Source: Bombyx mori (taxonomy: Eukaryota > Arthropoda > Insecta > Lepidoptera > Bombycidae). From it: DNA of 64,000 bases. How positions within the stretch are numbered: the first letter of the stretch is position 1; each line of letters begins with the position of its first letter. Below the pieces are notes generated by a model. That model saw only the letters and a list, made by a program, of their open reading frames with translations. It searched no databases and was not told where the DNA came from. Where the stretch lies: the NCBI RefSeq assembly GCF_030269925.1, contig NC_085131.1, forward strand, positions 2,556,001 through 2,620,000, written 5' to 3'. The translations under genes and the position numbers were made by a program. Below, piece by piece: positions 10,681-22,828 of this stretch.

Positions 10681-11878
10681 TGCCTCGAACAACGGGACCT
10701 GTCCCTCTTGTGGCTGCGCGTGGATCACGGGGGCTGTATCCGAATCTACGCGTGCCTGTACAGGTCCCACAGCAGTGATGCAGGTTCAGCTCTGTTTGAG
10801 CATGTGCAAGAGGGGACTAACCGCGTGCTTGAGCAGTACCCATCTGCGGAGGTGGTGGTTCTTGGAGACTTTAACGCTCACCACCAAGAGTGGTTGGGGT
10901 CCAGAACCACTGACCTCCCGGGTCGGACTGCCTACGATTTCGCCTTGGCCTACGGCTTCTCCCAGCTGGTGACACAGCCCACCCGTGTCCCAGATATCGA
11001 GGGGCACGAACCTTCTTTGTTGGACCTTCTGCTGACCACGGATCCGGCCGGATACAGTGTGGTGGTCGACGCTCCGCTTGGATCGTCTGATCACTGCCTT
11101 ATTCGTGCTGCCGTACCACTCTCTCGTCCTGGTCGTCGAACGACGACCGGGTATCGTAGAGTTTGGCGGTATATGTCAGCAGATTGGGATGGATTGCGTG
11201 AATTTTACGCATCCTACCCATGGGGGCGGTTCTGCTTTTCCTCTGCTGATCCTGACGTCTGTGCGGACCGTCTTAAAGACGTGGTGCTCCGGGGGATGGA
11301 ATTGTTTATTCCCTCCTCTGAAGTGCCCGTTGGGGGTCGCAGCAGACCCTGGTATAACAATGCCAGTAGGGATGCTGCACACCTCAAGCGGTCCATACAG
11401 AAGAGGGCCGTTCGGATTGTCGATAATCCCATTCTCACGGATCGTTTGGAGCCTCTGGGTCTGCGGAGGGACTTCGGTTCCCTCTGTATTCTGTATCGTA
11501 TGTTCCATGGGGAGTGCTCTGAGGAATTGTTCGAGATGATACCGGCATCTCGTTTTTACCATCGCACCGCCCGCCACCGGAGTAGAGTTCATCCATACTA
11601 CCTGGAGCCACTGCGGTCATCCACAGTGCGTTTCCAGAGGTCTTTTTTGCCACGTACCATCCGGCTATGGAATGAGCTCCCCTCCACGGTGTTTCCCGAG
11701 CGCTATGACATGTCCTTCTTCAAACGAGGCTTGTGGAGAGTATTAAGCGGTAGGCAGCGGCTTGGCTCTGCCCCTGGCATTGCTGAAGTCCATGGGCGAC
11801 GGTAACCACTCACCATCAGGTGGGCCGTATGCTCGTCTGCCTACAAGAGCAATAAAAAAAAAAAAAAAAAAAAAAAAA
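10681..11878 (+). mobile_element. jockey-clade LINE copy, reverse transcriptase deleted in frame
   Basis: An uninterrupted frame runs from about 10681 to a TAA at 11803-11805 and ends in a poly(A) tail (11854-11878). The copy is 5'-truncated inside the apurinic-type endonuclease: VVLGDFNAHH and SSDHCLI, the Asp/Asn and Asp/His catalytic motifs, are present. At AAHLKRSIQK the frame passes directly into RAVRIVDNPI, part of the element's C-terminal tail, so the whole reverse transcriptase (about 500 residues in relatives) is missing without a frameshift. The tail runs through SRVHPYYLEPLRSS and FFKRGLWRVLSG to AEVHGRR. The frame has no upstream ATG. A fused protein is possible only if a host start is used. 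Other frames here are shadows. Confidence 0.85.
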
Positions 11879-11879
11879 T

Positions 11880-14275
11880 ATCTAATCTCATGCTTCTCAT
11901 GTGGCTTGGGTATAATTCATAACAAAATAATCACTGCCTTTGGACCATACACAGCATTAATGTATCCAATAAATAAGACAAATTCTATTACATATTCCCG
12001 CATCTTAGATTTATATGAAAATCAAACGGTAATCAGACACTTTATTAATTACGTGGACGAATCCTCTTTACGTCAAATTGTGGCTTATTAGTGGCCTAAA
12101 ATAGAACACGTCTATCAAAGCCAATGAATTATTGATGTACAACAATATGAACAAAGGAACATGTTGTTTCCCCTTTAGTATCGACGTACGCCTAATTACG
12201 GACAAATATGAACAGTCACGGATATACGAAGTCTATTATATATTCGAGTTCTAGATGTGTTTTTCATTTTCAACATAAGATCGTGTTTATAAATAACTGA
12301 TTGTTGCAATAATCGTCATTCTCGCTTTGGGTAGGTTCGTGATCACTAGCAAACACATTGTTTGACTGGTGTTGTTATGCCACTCTTTACGCATCGTCAG
12401 CGTCATTTAAGTTGCCCATGAAAACCACCACACAGTCGTAGTCATCAATCGTCATCAATCAGCAAAGGTTTGACCTTGGTGAAGGTCATATTGCTTGGAA
12501 AACATCGTACAGAGTAGCTTATCGTAGCGTAGTATGTAACATAAAAATCTTGGGAAACGAACTGTGCTTTAGCATAGTGATTCTAGGAAATGGAAATATG
12601 ATCTATTTCAGTGTCGAGTGATGCGATGGTAAAATGGAGATCATCTCTAATAATCCATCAAGGCACTTCACATAAAATAAATGTTACAAAACAGAGGACT
12701 GCCAATAGGGTTTTTTAATGTTATATGTAAGTGTTAAAAATTTATTTTTAAGATCCAATTGCTTCAAAGCAGTAGTCCCTTCAAGGTTGGTTGCTTTGCC
12801 TCTTTCTTTACCTATGCGTAAAGTTTTGCTCTCTTAGGGCTTCCAGTATTTCAAATGCCAATTTGGCATTACTTTTAATATAGCTTCAGTTTTGAATACC
12901 GGTCAAACGGCGTCCCCAAGAATCCTAATTCTTTTTCTTCTCTTCTTTTAGTACGTTTCCGAGATTCCTCTTGGTATTTTGGCGCAAATGGTTCTGATAA
13001 AGAGATCGTTCTTAATTTTGAATAAAGAGATAAACGGATTCTGTAAGTCTATCTGGTTGAAGTGCGATTTTCAGATCATCCCCCAACAACTATTACACTA
13101 AGTGTAATAGTAGTTAGTAGCGAAGTACTATTAGATATCGTTAAATTCAATAAGGTAGTTAAAACAACAAACAAAACTGTAATCATATTGTTCTTGAGCA
13201 TATTTTCTTGATAACGCCATCTTTGATGTTGTACCCTCAAGAATTATTAGATGAATAAAATTTTCTCCCTCGGCAATATCTGGAATCTTACAGTGCTCCG
13301 CTACATCTGTGTAACAGTCGGCCCTCGGAATCGTCAACAAAGTCAAATCTTAAACCACTGTTCATAACACACGACCAGCTTTTGCAGACCCCACGAGATC
13401 CCTACATGTTCTTCGTGGACACAATACTGCTCGCTTATTAAGGAACAATGCCAGACCTACATTTCTTGGTCAATGACACATTTAGTATTCCGTAGGTCAA
13501 TATGCAGAGTCCTGAATAATTTAGAGACCACTAAATAGATGGGATACATAGTTAATATTCAAAGGGTTGGGGACAATATTTTGGTAAATATAGGGGTAGG
13601 GTTACAAATGAAGGGAACGCGTGATTTGGATTGCTGTAGGGCTGCGAGAGGCATGCGATTAAAGCAGATGATTCAGATTCCTAAATGTAATTGGAATTTG
13701 TAGATTTAAGATTAAATTTATTAAGGTTACTAAGGTATTTCGGGATTTACTGGAAATGTAATTATTCAGTTCTTAAATACAGGAAAGTTTAACATTAGTT
13801 CATGTGGGACTTTTAGTGCTCATCGTTGTCCTGTCAGAATCAAGGTTTTTTTTTATCTGTTCTTAGTCTTCTAAAAAGGCGTATGTCCCATTCGCGTTGT
13901 GGTGCTGTTAAAAATCTCTTTAACTCAGTTTAAGAAATCAACATCTACGATAATAGACAAAGTTAGAATATTTTTTTCCATCATGCGAAATGATCTTAAT
14001 CAATACTAATATCATAAATGCCAAAGTTGTGATAGTCAATGTAAATTGATTGTTAGGCTTTTATCTCTAAGCGATCACCATAATATTAATACATGTTGTC
14101 AGGGGTACAAAAAAGGTCGTAGGGTTCGTATGTACCTTTCACCAGAGACAAATTATTTTATATAAAAAAAAACATGAATTTCATTTATTTATTCTGTATT
14201 GGGATTTTTTCATTTTATCTGAAAACAATTCAATAAGTAAAAATAATTAACAGAAATAGTAAATATTCATTAAAT
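11880..14275. other. intergenic stretch, single-copy-looking
   Basis: No element with a partner in this window and no gene. A 10-bp-arm hairpin lies at 13090-13110 (ctattacact/agtgtaatag). Confidence 0.45.
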
Positions 14276-14297
14276 AATTTGAAGTCGTCGTGAACAT

Positions 14298-14545
14298 TTA
14301 CTGGTGCTAGAACCTCATGAGAGTCCGCACGGGTAGGTACTACCACCCCGCCTATTTGTGCCGTGAAGCAGTAATGCGTTTCGGCTTGAAGGGTGGGGCA
14401 GCCGTTGTAACTATACTGAGACTTTGGAACTTATATCTCAAGGTGGGTGGCGCATTTGCCTTGTAAATATCTATGAGCTCTAGTAACCACTTTACACCAG
14501 GTGGGCTGTGAGCTCATCCACCCATCTAAGCAATAAAAAAAAAAA
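14298..14545 (+). mobile_element. Bm1-like SINE, body
   Basis: Preceded by tgaagtcgtcgtg (14280-14292), which recurs at 14563-14575 as the start of the next SINE's head. This suggests insertion into, or duplication of, that head. Confidence 0.85.
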
Positions 14546-14562
14546 CATGAATAAATATTCTT

Positions 14563-15287
14563 GAAGTCGTCGTGGTCTAGGGACAAGACGCCCGGTGCAA
14601 TCGTATCAAGCGATACATTGATTAGTACCGTATGTTCCATGGGGAGTGCTCTGAGGAATTGTTCGAGATGATACCAGCATCTCGTTTTTTCCCATCGCAC
14701 CGCCCGCCACCGGAGTAGAGTTCATCCATACTACCTGGAGCCACTGCGGTCATCCACAGTGCGTTTCCAGAGATCTTTTTTGCCACGTACCATCCGGCTA
14801 TGGAATGAGCTCCCCTCCACGGTGTTTCCCGAGCGCTATGACATGTCCTTCATCAAACGAGGCTTATGGAGGTAGGCAGCGGCTTGGCTCTGCCCCTGGC
14901 GTTGCTGAAGTCCATGGGCGACGGTAACCACTCACCATCAAGTGGGCCGTATGCCCGTCTGCGTACAACCGCAAAAAAAAAAAAAAAAAACGTTGTTCGA
15001 ATCGCGTAGGCGGGTACGGTGAAGGATAACACCATGTGATAAAAACCAAACCAACAAAATTATAATGTGCGTTATTAATGGTGGTAGAAATGTCTTGTGA
15101 GTCCGCACGGGTAGATACCACCACCCTGCCTATTTCTGCCGTAAAGCAGTAATGTGTTTCGGTTTGAAAAATGGGACAGCCGTTGCACTATAAAAACTGA
15201 GACCTTCGATGTCTCGAGGTAGGTGGCGGCATTTATGTCGTAGATGTCTATGGGCTCCGGTAACCACTTAACATCAGTTAGTCATAT
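14563..15287 (+). mobile_element. Bm1-like SINE with tRNA-like head, interrupted by a LINE tail
   Basis: Head from gaagtcgtcgtggtctaggg (A-box side) to cgatacattg at 14620, then LINE 14621-14990, then gttgttcgaatcgcgtaggc (B-box side) and the body. The 3' end is lost after cacttaacatca. Confidence 0.8.
14621..14990 (+). mobile_element. jockey-type LINE tail inserted in a SINE
   Basis: A 3'-end copy of the same family as at 10.7 kb (from the RMFHGECSEELFE codons to the UTR) with A18 at 14973-14990. It has an extra base and a small deletion, so the frame is broken. It interrupts the tRNA-like head of the SINE at 14563-15287, whose B-box half resumes at 14991. Confidence 0.8.
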
Positions 15288-15410
15288 TCCGGAGCGATTC
15301 ATCTCCTAATATTACTTATGTGCACTGAGCTAAGATATTTCGACGGAGGATAAATTATCTTCCTATTAATTTTGGATAGAAAGTAATCAGTAACCTGGTA
15401 AAAAAAAATA

Positions 15411-15647
15411 TGCTTAGATGGGTAGACGACGAACTCACAGCCCACCTGGTGTTAAGTGGTTACTGGAGCTCATAGATATTTACAAGGCAAATGCGCCACC
15501 CACCTTGAGATAAAAGTTCTAAGGTCTCAGTATAGTTACAACGGCTGCCCAACCATTCAAGCCGAAACGTATTACTGCTTCACGGCAGAAATAGGCGGGG
15601 TTGTGGTACCTACCCGTGCGGACTCACAAGAGGTCCTACCACCAGTA
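15411..15647 (-). mobile_element. Bm1-like SINE, body
   Basis: Near-consensus minus-strand copy; on the + strand it yields a spurious 64-codon frame. Confidence 0.9.
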
Positions 15648-15649
15648 TG

Positions 15650-16890
15650 AACAAAAACAATTAAATTGTAGTCTCAGAGTTTGCATGTTCGTTAATAAAC
15701 GCCTATAGAATATCTTGGCCTATATATTATTCTTAAGCTGAAAGAAGACGTTAATTGGGAGATTCATGAGAGTAATATTGATACAAAAACCTCCAAAGGG
15801 TTACGCTGTAACAAAGTTATCCCTCATCAAGACAAATGAGACCGTTACACGTACTGAATATGTTATGAAGTGATTTTAACATGTACTGCTAAATTTATTT
15901 TGATTGAGTCGGCTCGGAGATTTATTGGGGCCCCTAATGTGAACGTTAATACTAATTTTTGTAAGGGCAAAAGGGATTTGTTGGGTCTTGAGTGTGTTAT
16001 GTTTTTCTTTATTTCTTTTTCGGTGGGTTTTGGCAGATTTTGATATTTTTGTCGTTGTTAACTGGTTGTTAATTGGCAATATTTGATTTTATTTTTATTT
16101 TTAAGCTATTGAATATCTGTTATCGCGGGCTTTGAGCGCCGCGACCGAATCAAGAAACTCCGTAACGAAAACAAAACCTAACACCCCTCCACTTACCATG
16201 TAGCTCGCGTTCAACACATTCACACGTTGCGCTTGTGTAGTGTTTGTGAATAACCGCGTGGCGTGATGTGGCACTGCATGCGCATCATGAAAAGTCTGCC
16301 CATCTCTTTCTTGTACTATCTAGCATATGAGTGTGAAAGGGACAGTTAATGTTTTGCTTTTGTTAATGTTTATAAATATAGCGTGAGCTTATTTTATTAT
16401 TGTTTTAATATTAACTTATTGTTGTCTAATTATAATTGCATAAGTTGATAAAAAATGCTATGCAATAGCTTTGCCGTGGCAGTCCCCGAGTGCCACGCGT
16501 GTTTTGGAATATACTTGACTAAATACAGTAAAAATCAACTGAAAACCTCGTCGGTCAGTCAATAATTGACTTATCTAAAATGTCTCAATAAAAACCTTGT
16601 TAATTTTATTTCGGACTAGTGCGACTGAGAAATTCATAAAACCATAAAAAAGCAGTGGCGATAGTTATTTTATAGTCTTCTATAATTTTGTTATTTTTAA
16701 CAGGCATTTCATTTTATATATGCTTCCCGCTAACATTTATCTTTAAAAATGCAGATACTACAACTTTTAGGGAAAGCTTAAACGAAACCTCTAGGCGACA
16801 ATCATGAGGCCCCAAGTAACGGACTCGGAACGGGTTGTACAAAAGAACTCACGATTCTCAAGAATAAAGAAATTATTCCATCATTTTATT
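15650..16890. other. intergenic stretch with strand-biased and GC-rich parts
   Basis: 15900-16080 is T/G-rich on the + strand. 16120-16345 and 16475-16500 are GC-richer, including the near-palindrome cgtggcagtccccgagtgccacg. No gene recognised. Confidence 0.4.
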
Positions 16891-16892
16891 TT

Positions 16893-17135
16893 ATTTTTAT
16901 TGCTTAGATGTGTGAACGTGCTCACAGCCCACCTGGTGTTAAGTGGTTACTGGAGCCCATAGACACCTACAAAGTAAATGCGCCACACACCTTGAGATAT
17001 CAGTTCTAAGGTCTCAGTATAGTTACAACGGCTGCCCCACCCTTCAAACCGAAACGCATTACTGCTTCACGGCAGAAATAGGCAGGGTGGTGGTACCTAC
17101 CCGTGCGGACTCACAAGAGGTCCTACCACCAGTAA
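16893..17135 (-). mobile_element. Bm1-like SINE, body
   Basis: Near consensus. The 87-codon frame at 16943-17206 is its antisense shadow. Confidence 0.9.
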
Positions 17136-17768
17136 AGAATCAAGAAGTAAAATACATCAAGCATCTCTTTACCGAATTCGTCCAACTGTTGCCAAATACA
17201 GGGTGAGCCAGAAAGGCGTACGATTTAAAAAACACTCTTATGAGCAGGGGCTGTGCGGATAGTGGGGATGAGAAGCTCGGTTCTGAGAAATTTTGTGGTG
17301 GATCGCTTCACTGGAACGCAGCGTGTATTCTGCGTTAAACATTGATTTCCCAGACGTTTCTGAAAAACAATGCGTGAAATTTACAGTAGACTAACTTAAA
17401 GTTGAAATACCTGAAAACAAAATTTATTTTAACGAATCTAGCAGTAGTTAGAATCTAGCTAGTAGCTGTAGGATTTAAATGATTTTATTAGACCTAGAAA
17501 TATATATTTTTTTGCGCATCGAATATGGTTATTGCCTATCATTTATGTACAAAGCAGTTATTGTCGCTTAGTCACTTTTACCTTTCAAGCATCGATATAT
17601 AGACATTGTTCAGGCCAGTGCCTTCAATTCTTTTATAGCAATGTCAAAGATGCTAGCCTTCTAAGGCGCTAAGCATTACAGTATAGTAACATATTGTATA
17701 TCGCTATCATTCAATCATTCACTACCCCCTCTTCAAGTACGCTGTACATTTCTCAATTTAAAAAAAAT

Positions 17769-18084
17769 ATAGTTTAAAAAAACTAACGAAATACGCTTAT
17801 ATAGAAAATTCGGCTAAAAAATAGAAAATTAATTTTAATAAATTTGAATTAAAAATAGTATAAGATAAATTAAATTTTATTGTAAAAAAAGCGTGGGGTG
17901 CAGTAGTTATAAATATTTAATGAACAGATATGAGCAGAAGGGTTATTTTGATATTATATTTGATATTATTTTGAATAAAATATTTTTTTCTTACACTATT
18001 TTTAATTCAAATTTATTAAAATTTATTTCCTATTTTTAGTTGAACTTTCTATAGAAGCGTATTTTGTTAGTTTTTTTAAACTAT
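17769..18084. mobile_element. MITE with ~96-bp terminal inverted repeats
   Basis: The left arm (17769-17865, starting atagtttaaaaaaactaac) is matched by the reverse complement of 17989-18084 with few differences. About 120 AT-rich non-coding bases lie between. TA occurs at both edges, which suggests a Tc1/mariner-type target. No coding capacity. Confidence 0.85.
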
Positions 18085-18303
18085 TATTTATTTTTCATTT
18101 TTTTATTTGAATTTCATTTTTTTCGATATATTTTTTAAGATTGTCATCTGCGATCAGTTATTAATCGAAGATTGTCATCGTTCCTTAATAAGTATACCAA
18201 ATTTCGAGTTAATCTGACGTTTTGAAGGGGGTCAAAATCATGTTCAAAGATTCCGTTATAATCATACATACGTCTGAAGCTAATAAAAGCGTATTAATAA
18301 TAA

Positions 18304-18722
18304 CTAGAGGTCCCGCAGTAGTCGAAATTCGACTATAATTGATTAGAATTGTAAGTTTGTACACTATTATGATTGTATTTTATACTTCTATAATCACAAA
18401 TTTCGCCAAGACTACACTATAAAAAATAGTAACAAAGACAAACAATATTTAATCTATTCTCAATTTGACGACAGACGTCAAGAACCAAAGCTTGACAATA
18501 AATAGTATGCATGCGTGTGTGCGTCAAATACATGGTACGTAGTGTGTGTAATGTTTTCTTTACCGATTTAATGTATCTCTTATGCATTACTTTAAAAAAA
18601 AATTTGCATTGTGCACTTCTTCTCTATATTCTCTATAAGTGTGGAAATTTTCATACTCCTCCGTCCGCGCAATTTTCATAAAAAGGGATACAAAGTTTTT
18701 GCTTCACGTATTTATATATAGA
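18304..18722 (-). mobile_element. Helitron family C
   Basis: The minus-strand 3' end has a hairpin (agtcgaa/ttcgact, 18320-18334) about 12 bases before CTAG at 18304-18307; the 5' end starts TCTATATATAAATACGTG. A hairpin before a CTRR end is a Helitron hallmark. Confidence 0.75.
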
Positions 18723-19470
18723 TAATATAAGAACAATATCAAGTGCTGGAGTTTTATTACGACAAGAAACTCCCTTATGTATCCCAAGCTGGCACAGATA
18801 TATATGTATACTATGAAAGTATTGGACAGTTGCACGCAGTGATCGTACGTCATTGGAGTCCCTTAAAAAAAATTTGACACATTCCTATTCTAAAGGCGAT
18901 GATAATCCGGATCCAGTGATTCACGTTCCCCTGTATATCGATCGAGAAAATCTCGCACCCTAACACATAATGTAATGGGATGTCATGAGGGTGTAATTTA
19001 CAGAATTTTCCCCTTCATTGTAAGATGATTTAGCCTGAAGAGTTCCGCGCAGTGACTTGCTGAAGGGGCTCGATGCTTTGTGTAGGACACTTTGTTCTAA
19101 GCGCTTTTTGGCACTTGTAATATTGGGAAATTCTTAAGATGGAATGTTTGATACACTTAGTTCAGTTTCCAAAAAATGTAAAGATGAAATAAATCCTTCA
19201 ACGATTTTTTTCGTTTTTGACTATCGTGGTTCAGCAAGGACTTCTAGATGGGTTTAAATCAGTTACCGACCTACAGTAGTATGAGTAGATGTCGACCTTA
19301 AAACAATAGGTGTAAGTCTCAATTTCAATTACGTTCAAATCCTATTACACTGCACACCATAAGAAGGTAATACCAAATTGCACAATCTCAAGCATTGAAG
19401 CATCTTAACTTGAGGCAGCTTTTTGAAACTTGAGATCAGTGACGTCAGTGGTAAAGTGACTTTGGTCTGG
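18723..19470. other. intergenic stretch
   Basis: No gene or recognised repeat. Confidence 0.45.
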
Positions 19471-19473
19471 TGC

Positions 19474-19934
19474 TTTTTTTTTTTTTTTTTTTTTTTTTTT
19501 ATTGCTTAGATGTGTGGACGAGCTCACAGCCCACCTGGTGTTAAGTGGTTACTGGAGCCCATAGACATCTACAACGTAAATGCGCCACACACCTTGAGAT
19601 ATAGTTCTAAGGTCTCAGTATTAGTCACAACGGCTGCCCGACCCTTCAAACCGAAACGCATTACTGCTTCACGGCAGAAATAGGCGAGGCGGTGGTACCT
19701 ACCCGTGCGGACTCACAAGAGGTCCTACCACCAGTAATTACGCAAATTATAATTTTGCGGGTTTTTGATTTTTATTGCACGATGTTATTCCTTCACCGTG
19801 GAAGTCAATCGTGAACATTTGTTGAGTACGTATTGCATTAGAAAAATTGGTACCCGCCAGCGAGATTCGAACACCAGTGCATCGCTCGATACGAATGCAC
19901 CGGACGTCTAATCCTTTAGGCCACGACGACTTCG
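19474..19934 (-). mobile_element. Bm1-like SINE, full length
   Basis: T27 at 19474-19500 marks a long A tail. The head at 19868-19934 has B box ggtgttcgaatc-type (actggtgttcgaatctcgct) and A box tggcctaaaggatta on the minus strand. The long tail suggests youth. Confidence 0.92.
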
Positions 19935-20131
19935 ACTTCATAAAATACTAACGACGGGCTTCGGTGCTCACCGCAAGTGATGTGTTCATTGAACAGGTGT
20001 TGTCTATTTAGTCATGGGAGTCACTTCTGTGACACTGCTAGCCATTTGTGTGAATCACTTTTCTCGATCCAAATTCACATTCGACTCTTAAAAAAACCGA
20101 AAAGCGTATATTCACAAATAATTTATTCAGT

Positions 20132-20366
20132 CTTTTTTTATTTCTTAGATGGGTGGACAAGCTCACAGCCCACCTGGTGTTAAATGGTTACTGGAGCCTA
20201 TAGACATCTACAACGTAAATGCGCCACCTACCTTTCTAAGGTCTCAAGTATAGTTACACCGGCTACCCTGCCCTTCAAACCGAAACACATTACTGTTTCA
20301 TGACAGAAATAGGCAGGATGGTAGTACCTACCCGTGCGGACTCACAAGAGGTCCTACCACCATTAA
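20132..20366 (-). mobile_element. Bm1-like SINE, body
   Basis: Carries a small deletion between cacctac and tttctaaggtctc. Ends ccaccattaat. Confidence 0.88.
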
Positions 20367-20509
20367 TATATCGCAACAGGACACGCATGATCATAGTACA
20401 AAAGCTAATGTAAACAATGAAGGCATTGGCGTTGCCGAAACCAACCAAAACACACTACCTCATTAATCAGTGCGGCTCTATAAACAATCAGCCCGTATAC
20501 CATACCCGA

Positions 20510-20790
20510 AGTAGAGTTCATCCATACTACCTGGAGCCGCTGCGGTCATCCACAGTGCGTTTCCAGAGGTCTTTTTTGCCACGTACCATCCGGCTATGGA
20601 ATGAGCTCCCCTCCACGGTGTTTCCCGAGCGTTATGACATGTCCTTCTTCAAACGAGGCTTGTGGAGAGTATTAAGCGGTAGGCAGCGGCTTGGCTCTGC
20701 CCCTGGCATTGCTGAAGTCCATGGGCGACGGTAACCACTCACCATCAGGTGGGCTGTATGCTCGTCTGCCTACAAGGGCAACAAAAAAAA
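20510..20790 (+). mobile_element. jockey-type LINE tail
   Basis: The C-terminal codons from SRVHPYYLEPLRSS to AEVHGRR (stop at 20732-20734), then the short UTR and A-run at about 20782. It is nearly identical to the end of the 10.7-kb copy, so both are young. The frame extends upstream into host DNA to 20417 by chance. No clear target-site duplication was seen. Confidence 0.8.
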
Positions 20791-21091
20791 AAAACCAGAA
20801 AGATAGAGTCGAAAATATTCCCTCGAATTTCTACAGTTTAATGAAAAAACATTTATCGATGCAAGCCGCAAGTCAATTACTTTCGAATGGAAAACAATTA
20901 CAACACGTAACGGTTGAGGTTACGCTGAATAAAAGCGAATCCGGATGCGATTCGTGTGTATATTTCCAATTTATCAGTGTTCATTTTGTATGTCAATAAA
21001 AATGAATGGATGAAAAAGTTGTACACGGATTTCTGGTATAATTACGACGAATAATTATTGATTGAATTCGTAAAATAAATTGCAGATTCAA

Positions 21092-21420
21092 TCTATACTA
21101 ATATTATAAAGAGCAAAGATTTGTTTGTTTGTTTGTATTGAATAGGCTCCGAAACTACGGAACCGATTTGAAAAATTCTTTCACTTTTTGGAAGCTACAC
21201 TATTCCCGAGTGACGTAGGCTTTATTCTTTTTTATTTTTATTTTTAAATAGGGATCCTTGCTAAAACTCCAATAATGTAACCCAAGATATACAAAACTAT
21301 TTTTATAATTTTCTTTTTTTAGTAAGCTGACGCAAATAGAAGGGTTGATGTGTGATTATTATGATTGTTAATTTGGAATTTTTTATTAAAGATCCGAGCG
21401 AAGCTAGAGCAGTCCGCTAG
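21092..21420 (+). mobile_element. Helitron family B (LEP1-like)
   Basis: Starts TCTATACTAATATTATAAAG followed by a (tttg)n box, ends agcagtccgCTAG before T at 21421. Non-coding. One of three copies here. Confidence 0.8.
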
Positions 21421-21630
21421 TGTAGAAATAAACAGAAAGTGTATACGTCAACTGGACCACGCTTTTGTAAATTAGTATGAAAATAATGTAGAATACGTAA
21501 CCGGAGGTATTGAGCTGCTGGCTAAGATCTTTACATCGGTACCACATTATCACACACATGACCAGTGCATGTGAGATCTTTGTTGTCAGCGTTTTATTGG
21601 CAAAGCACTGATTCCACATTATTGCGTACG

Positions 21631-21895
21631 ATCGTGTAATAAAAATCAAACCCGCAAAATTATAATTTGCGTAATTACTGGTGGTAGGACCTCTTGTGAG
21701 TCCGCGCGGGTAGGTACCACCACTCTGCCCATTTATGCCGTGAAGCAGTAATGCGTTTCGGTTTGAAGGGTGGGGCAGCCGTTGTAACTATACTGAGAGA
21801 CCTTAGAACTTATACCTCAAGGTGAGTGGCGCATTTACGCCGTAGATGTATATGGGCTCCAGTAACCATTTAACACCATCTAAGCAATAAAAAAG
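21631..21895 (+). mobile_element. Bm1-like SINE, link plus body
   Basis: Starts at cgtgtaataaaaatcaaac; lacks about 25 bases before catctaagcaataa. Follows Helitron B by 210 bases. Confidence 0.88.
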
Positions 21896-22525
21896 AGCTA
21901 GTGTGCAAGCCGTGGTATAACTAACACAATAATAATCATTATTTTCGTTGGCAACGAAGGCGACAAAAAAAAAAACAAAGAAAATTCGACAACAATTGCC
22001 TCAGAAAATTCAAGGAAACAGAATTTCTTTTAATCCCCTCGCAAAAACATCAAGGAAAAGCTCCTTTGAATGCTTCCAATGTACATACATTTCAGTAAAA
22101 TGAGCACACCTTTGAACCGGCGACACCTGAAGATGGCGCGGAGGAAACTGTAAATAGAAAAAGGAGTCTTTCATCTGAATGCTGAGACAAAGGAAGCTGA
22201 GTTCGCGTTGGAACTTATTTTCTCACCTGCTTTTCTTCGTGGCGATTTTATGTGGTGTAATGAACGGATAGCCGGATTTTCGTGAACATATTATTATTAT
22301 GGTGGGTTGTCCAGTGATTTCAGATCTCGTATTCCAATAGACACAACTTTGGGATGACGGATACAGGATTAAAATTTCGAACTAAATGTTTTTTTTTCAT
22401 AGACGAAACTTTAATTTTGTTGGCACTGCAATAGCGCTTGAATGTCTTACGACAAAGCTAGCCAAGATCGCAGTACACAAATTTTCAAGGTACGACTCTC
22501 GTATTATTTTTTTATGTTTGAGAGA

Positions 22526-22602
22526 TTATTAGTGGCTCGAGGCCTTACCAGTTTCACTAGGACCGGTGGGCAAGCAAGGGCTCAGCCAGGGCTCTCGGAA
22601 TG
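22526..22602 (-). mobile_element. fragment of the 6.8-kb LINE's 3' UTR, reversed
   Basis: Reverse complement of the UTR end at about 7380-7450 (ctggctgagcctttgctcgc and ggaaaggcctc are recognisable). It accounts for part of a 103-codon open frame at 22442-22753, which I do not regard as a gene. Confidence 0.55.
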
Positions 22603-22707
22603 CCGATATGTGACTATAGTTTTAAACACACAAATTACACACGGTCATCTAGGATCCCCTGGACTATATGACCATACTCATATACCTTTTAACATTTTTT
22701 TCCATCC

Positions 22708-22828
22708 ACCTTGGAACTTATATCTCAAGGTAGGTGGCGCATTTACGTCGTAGATGTCTATGGGCTCCAGTAACCACTTAACACCAGGTGGGCTGTGAGC
22801 TCGTCCACCTATCTAAGCAATAAAAAAA
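22708..22828 (+). mobile_element. Bm1-like SINE, 3' third
   Basis: Truncated at accttggaacttatatctc; near-consensus tail. Confidence 0.85.

Noticed and set aside
10786..11653. Several long frames in other phases and on the minus strand of the LINE at 10.7 kb
   Set aside because: They are shadows of the GC-rich LINE frame; only the 10681-11805 phase encodes known endonuclease motifs.
22442..22753. 103-codon open frame
   Set aside because: Crosses a reversed LINE UTR fragment and a SINE tail; no domain and no gene-like context.
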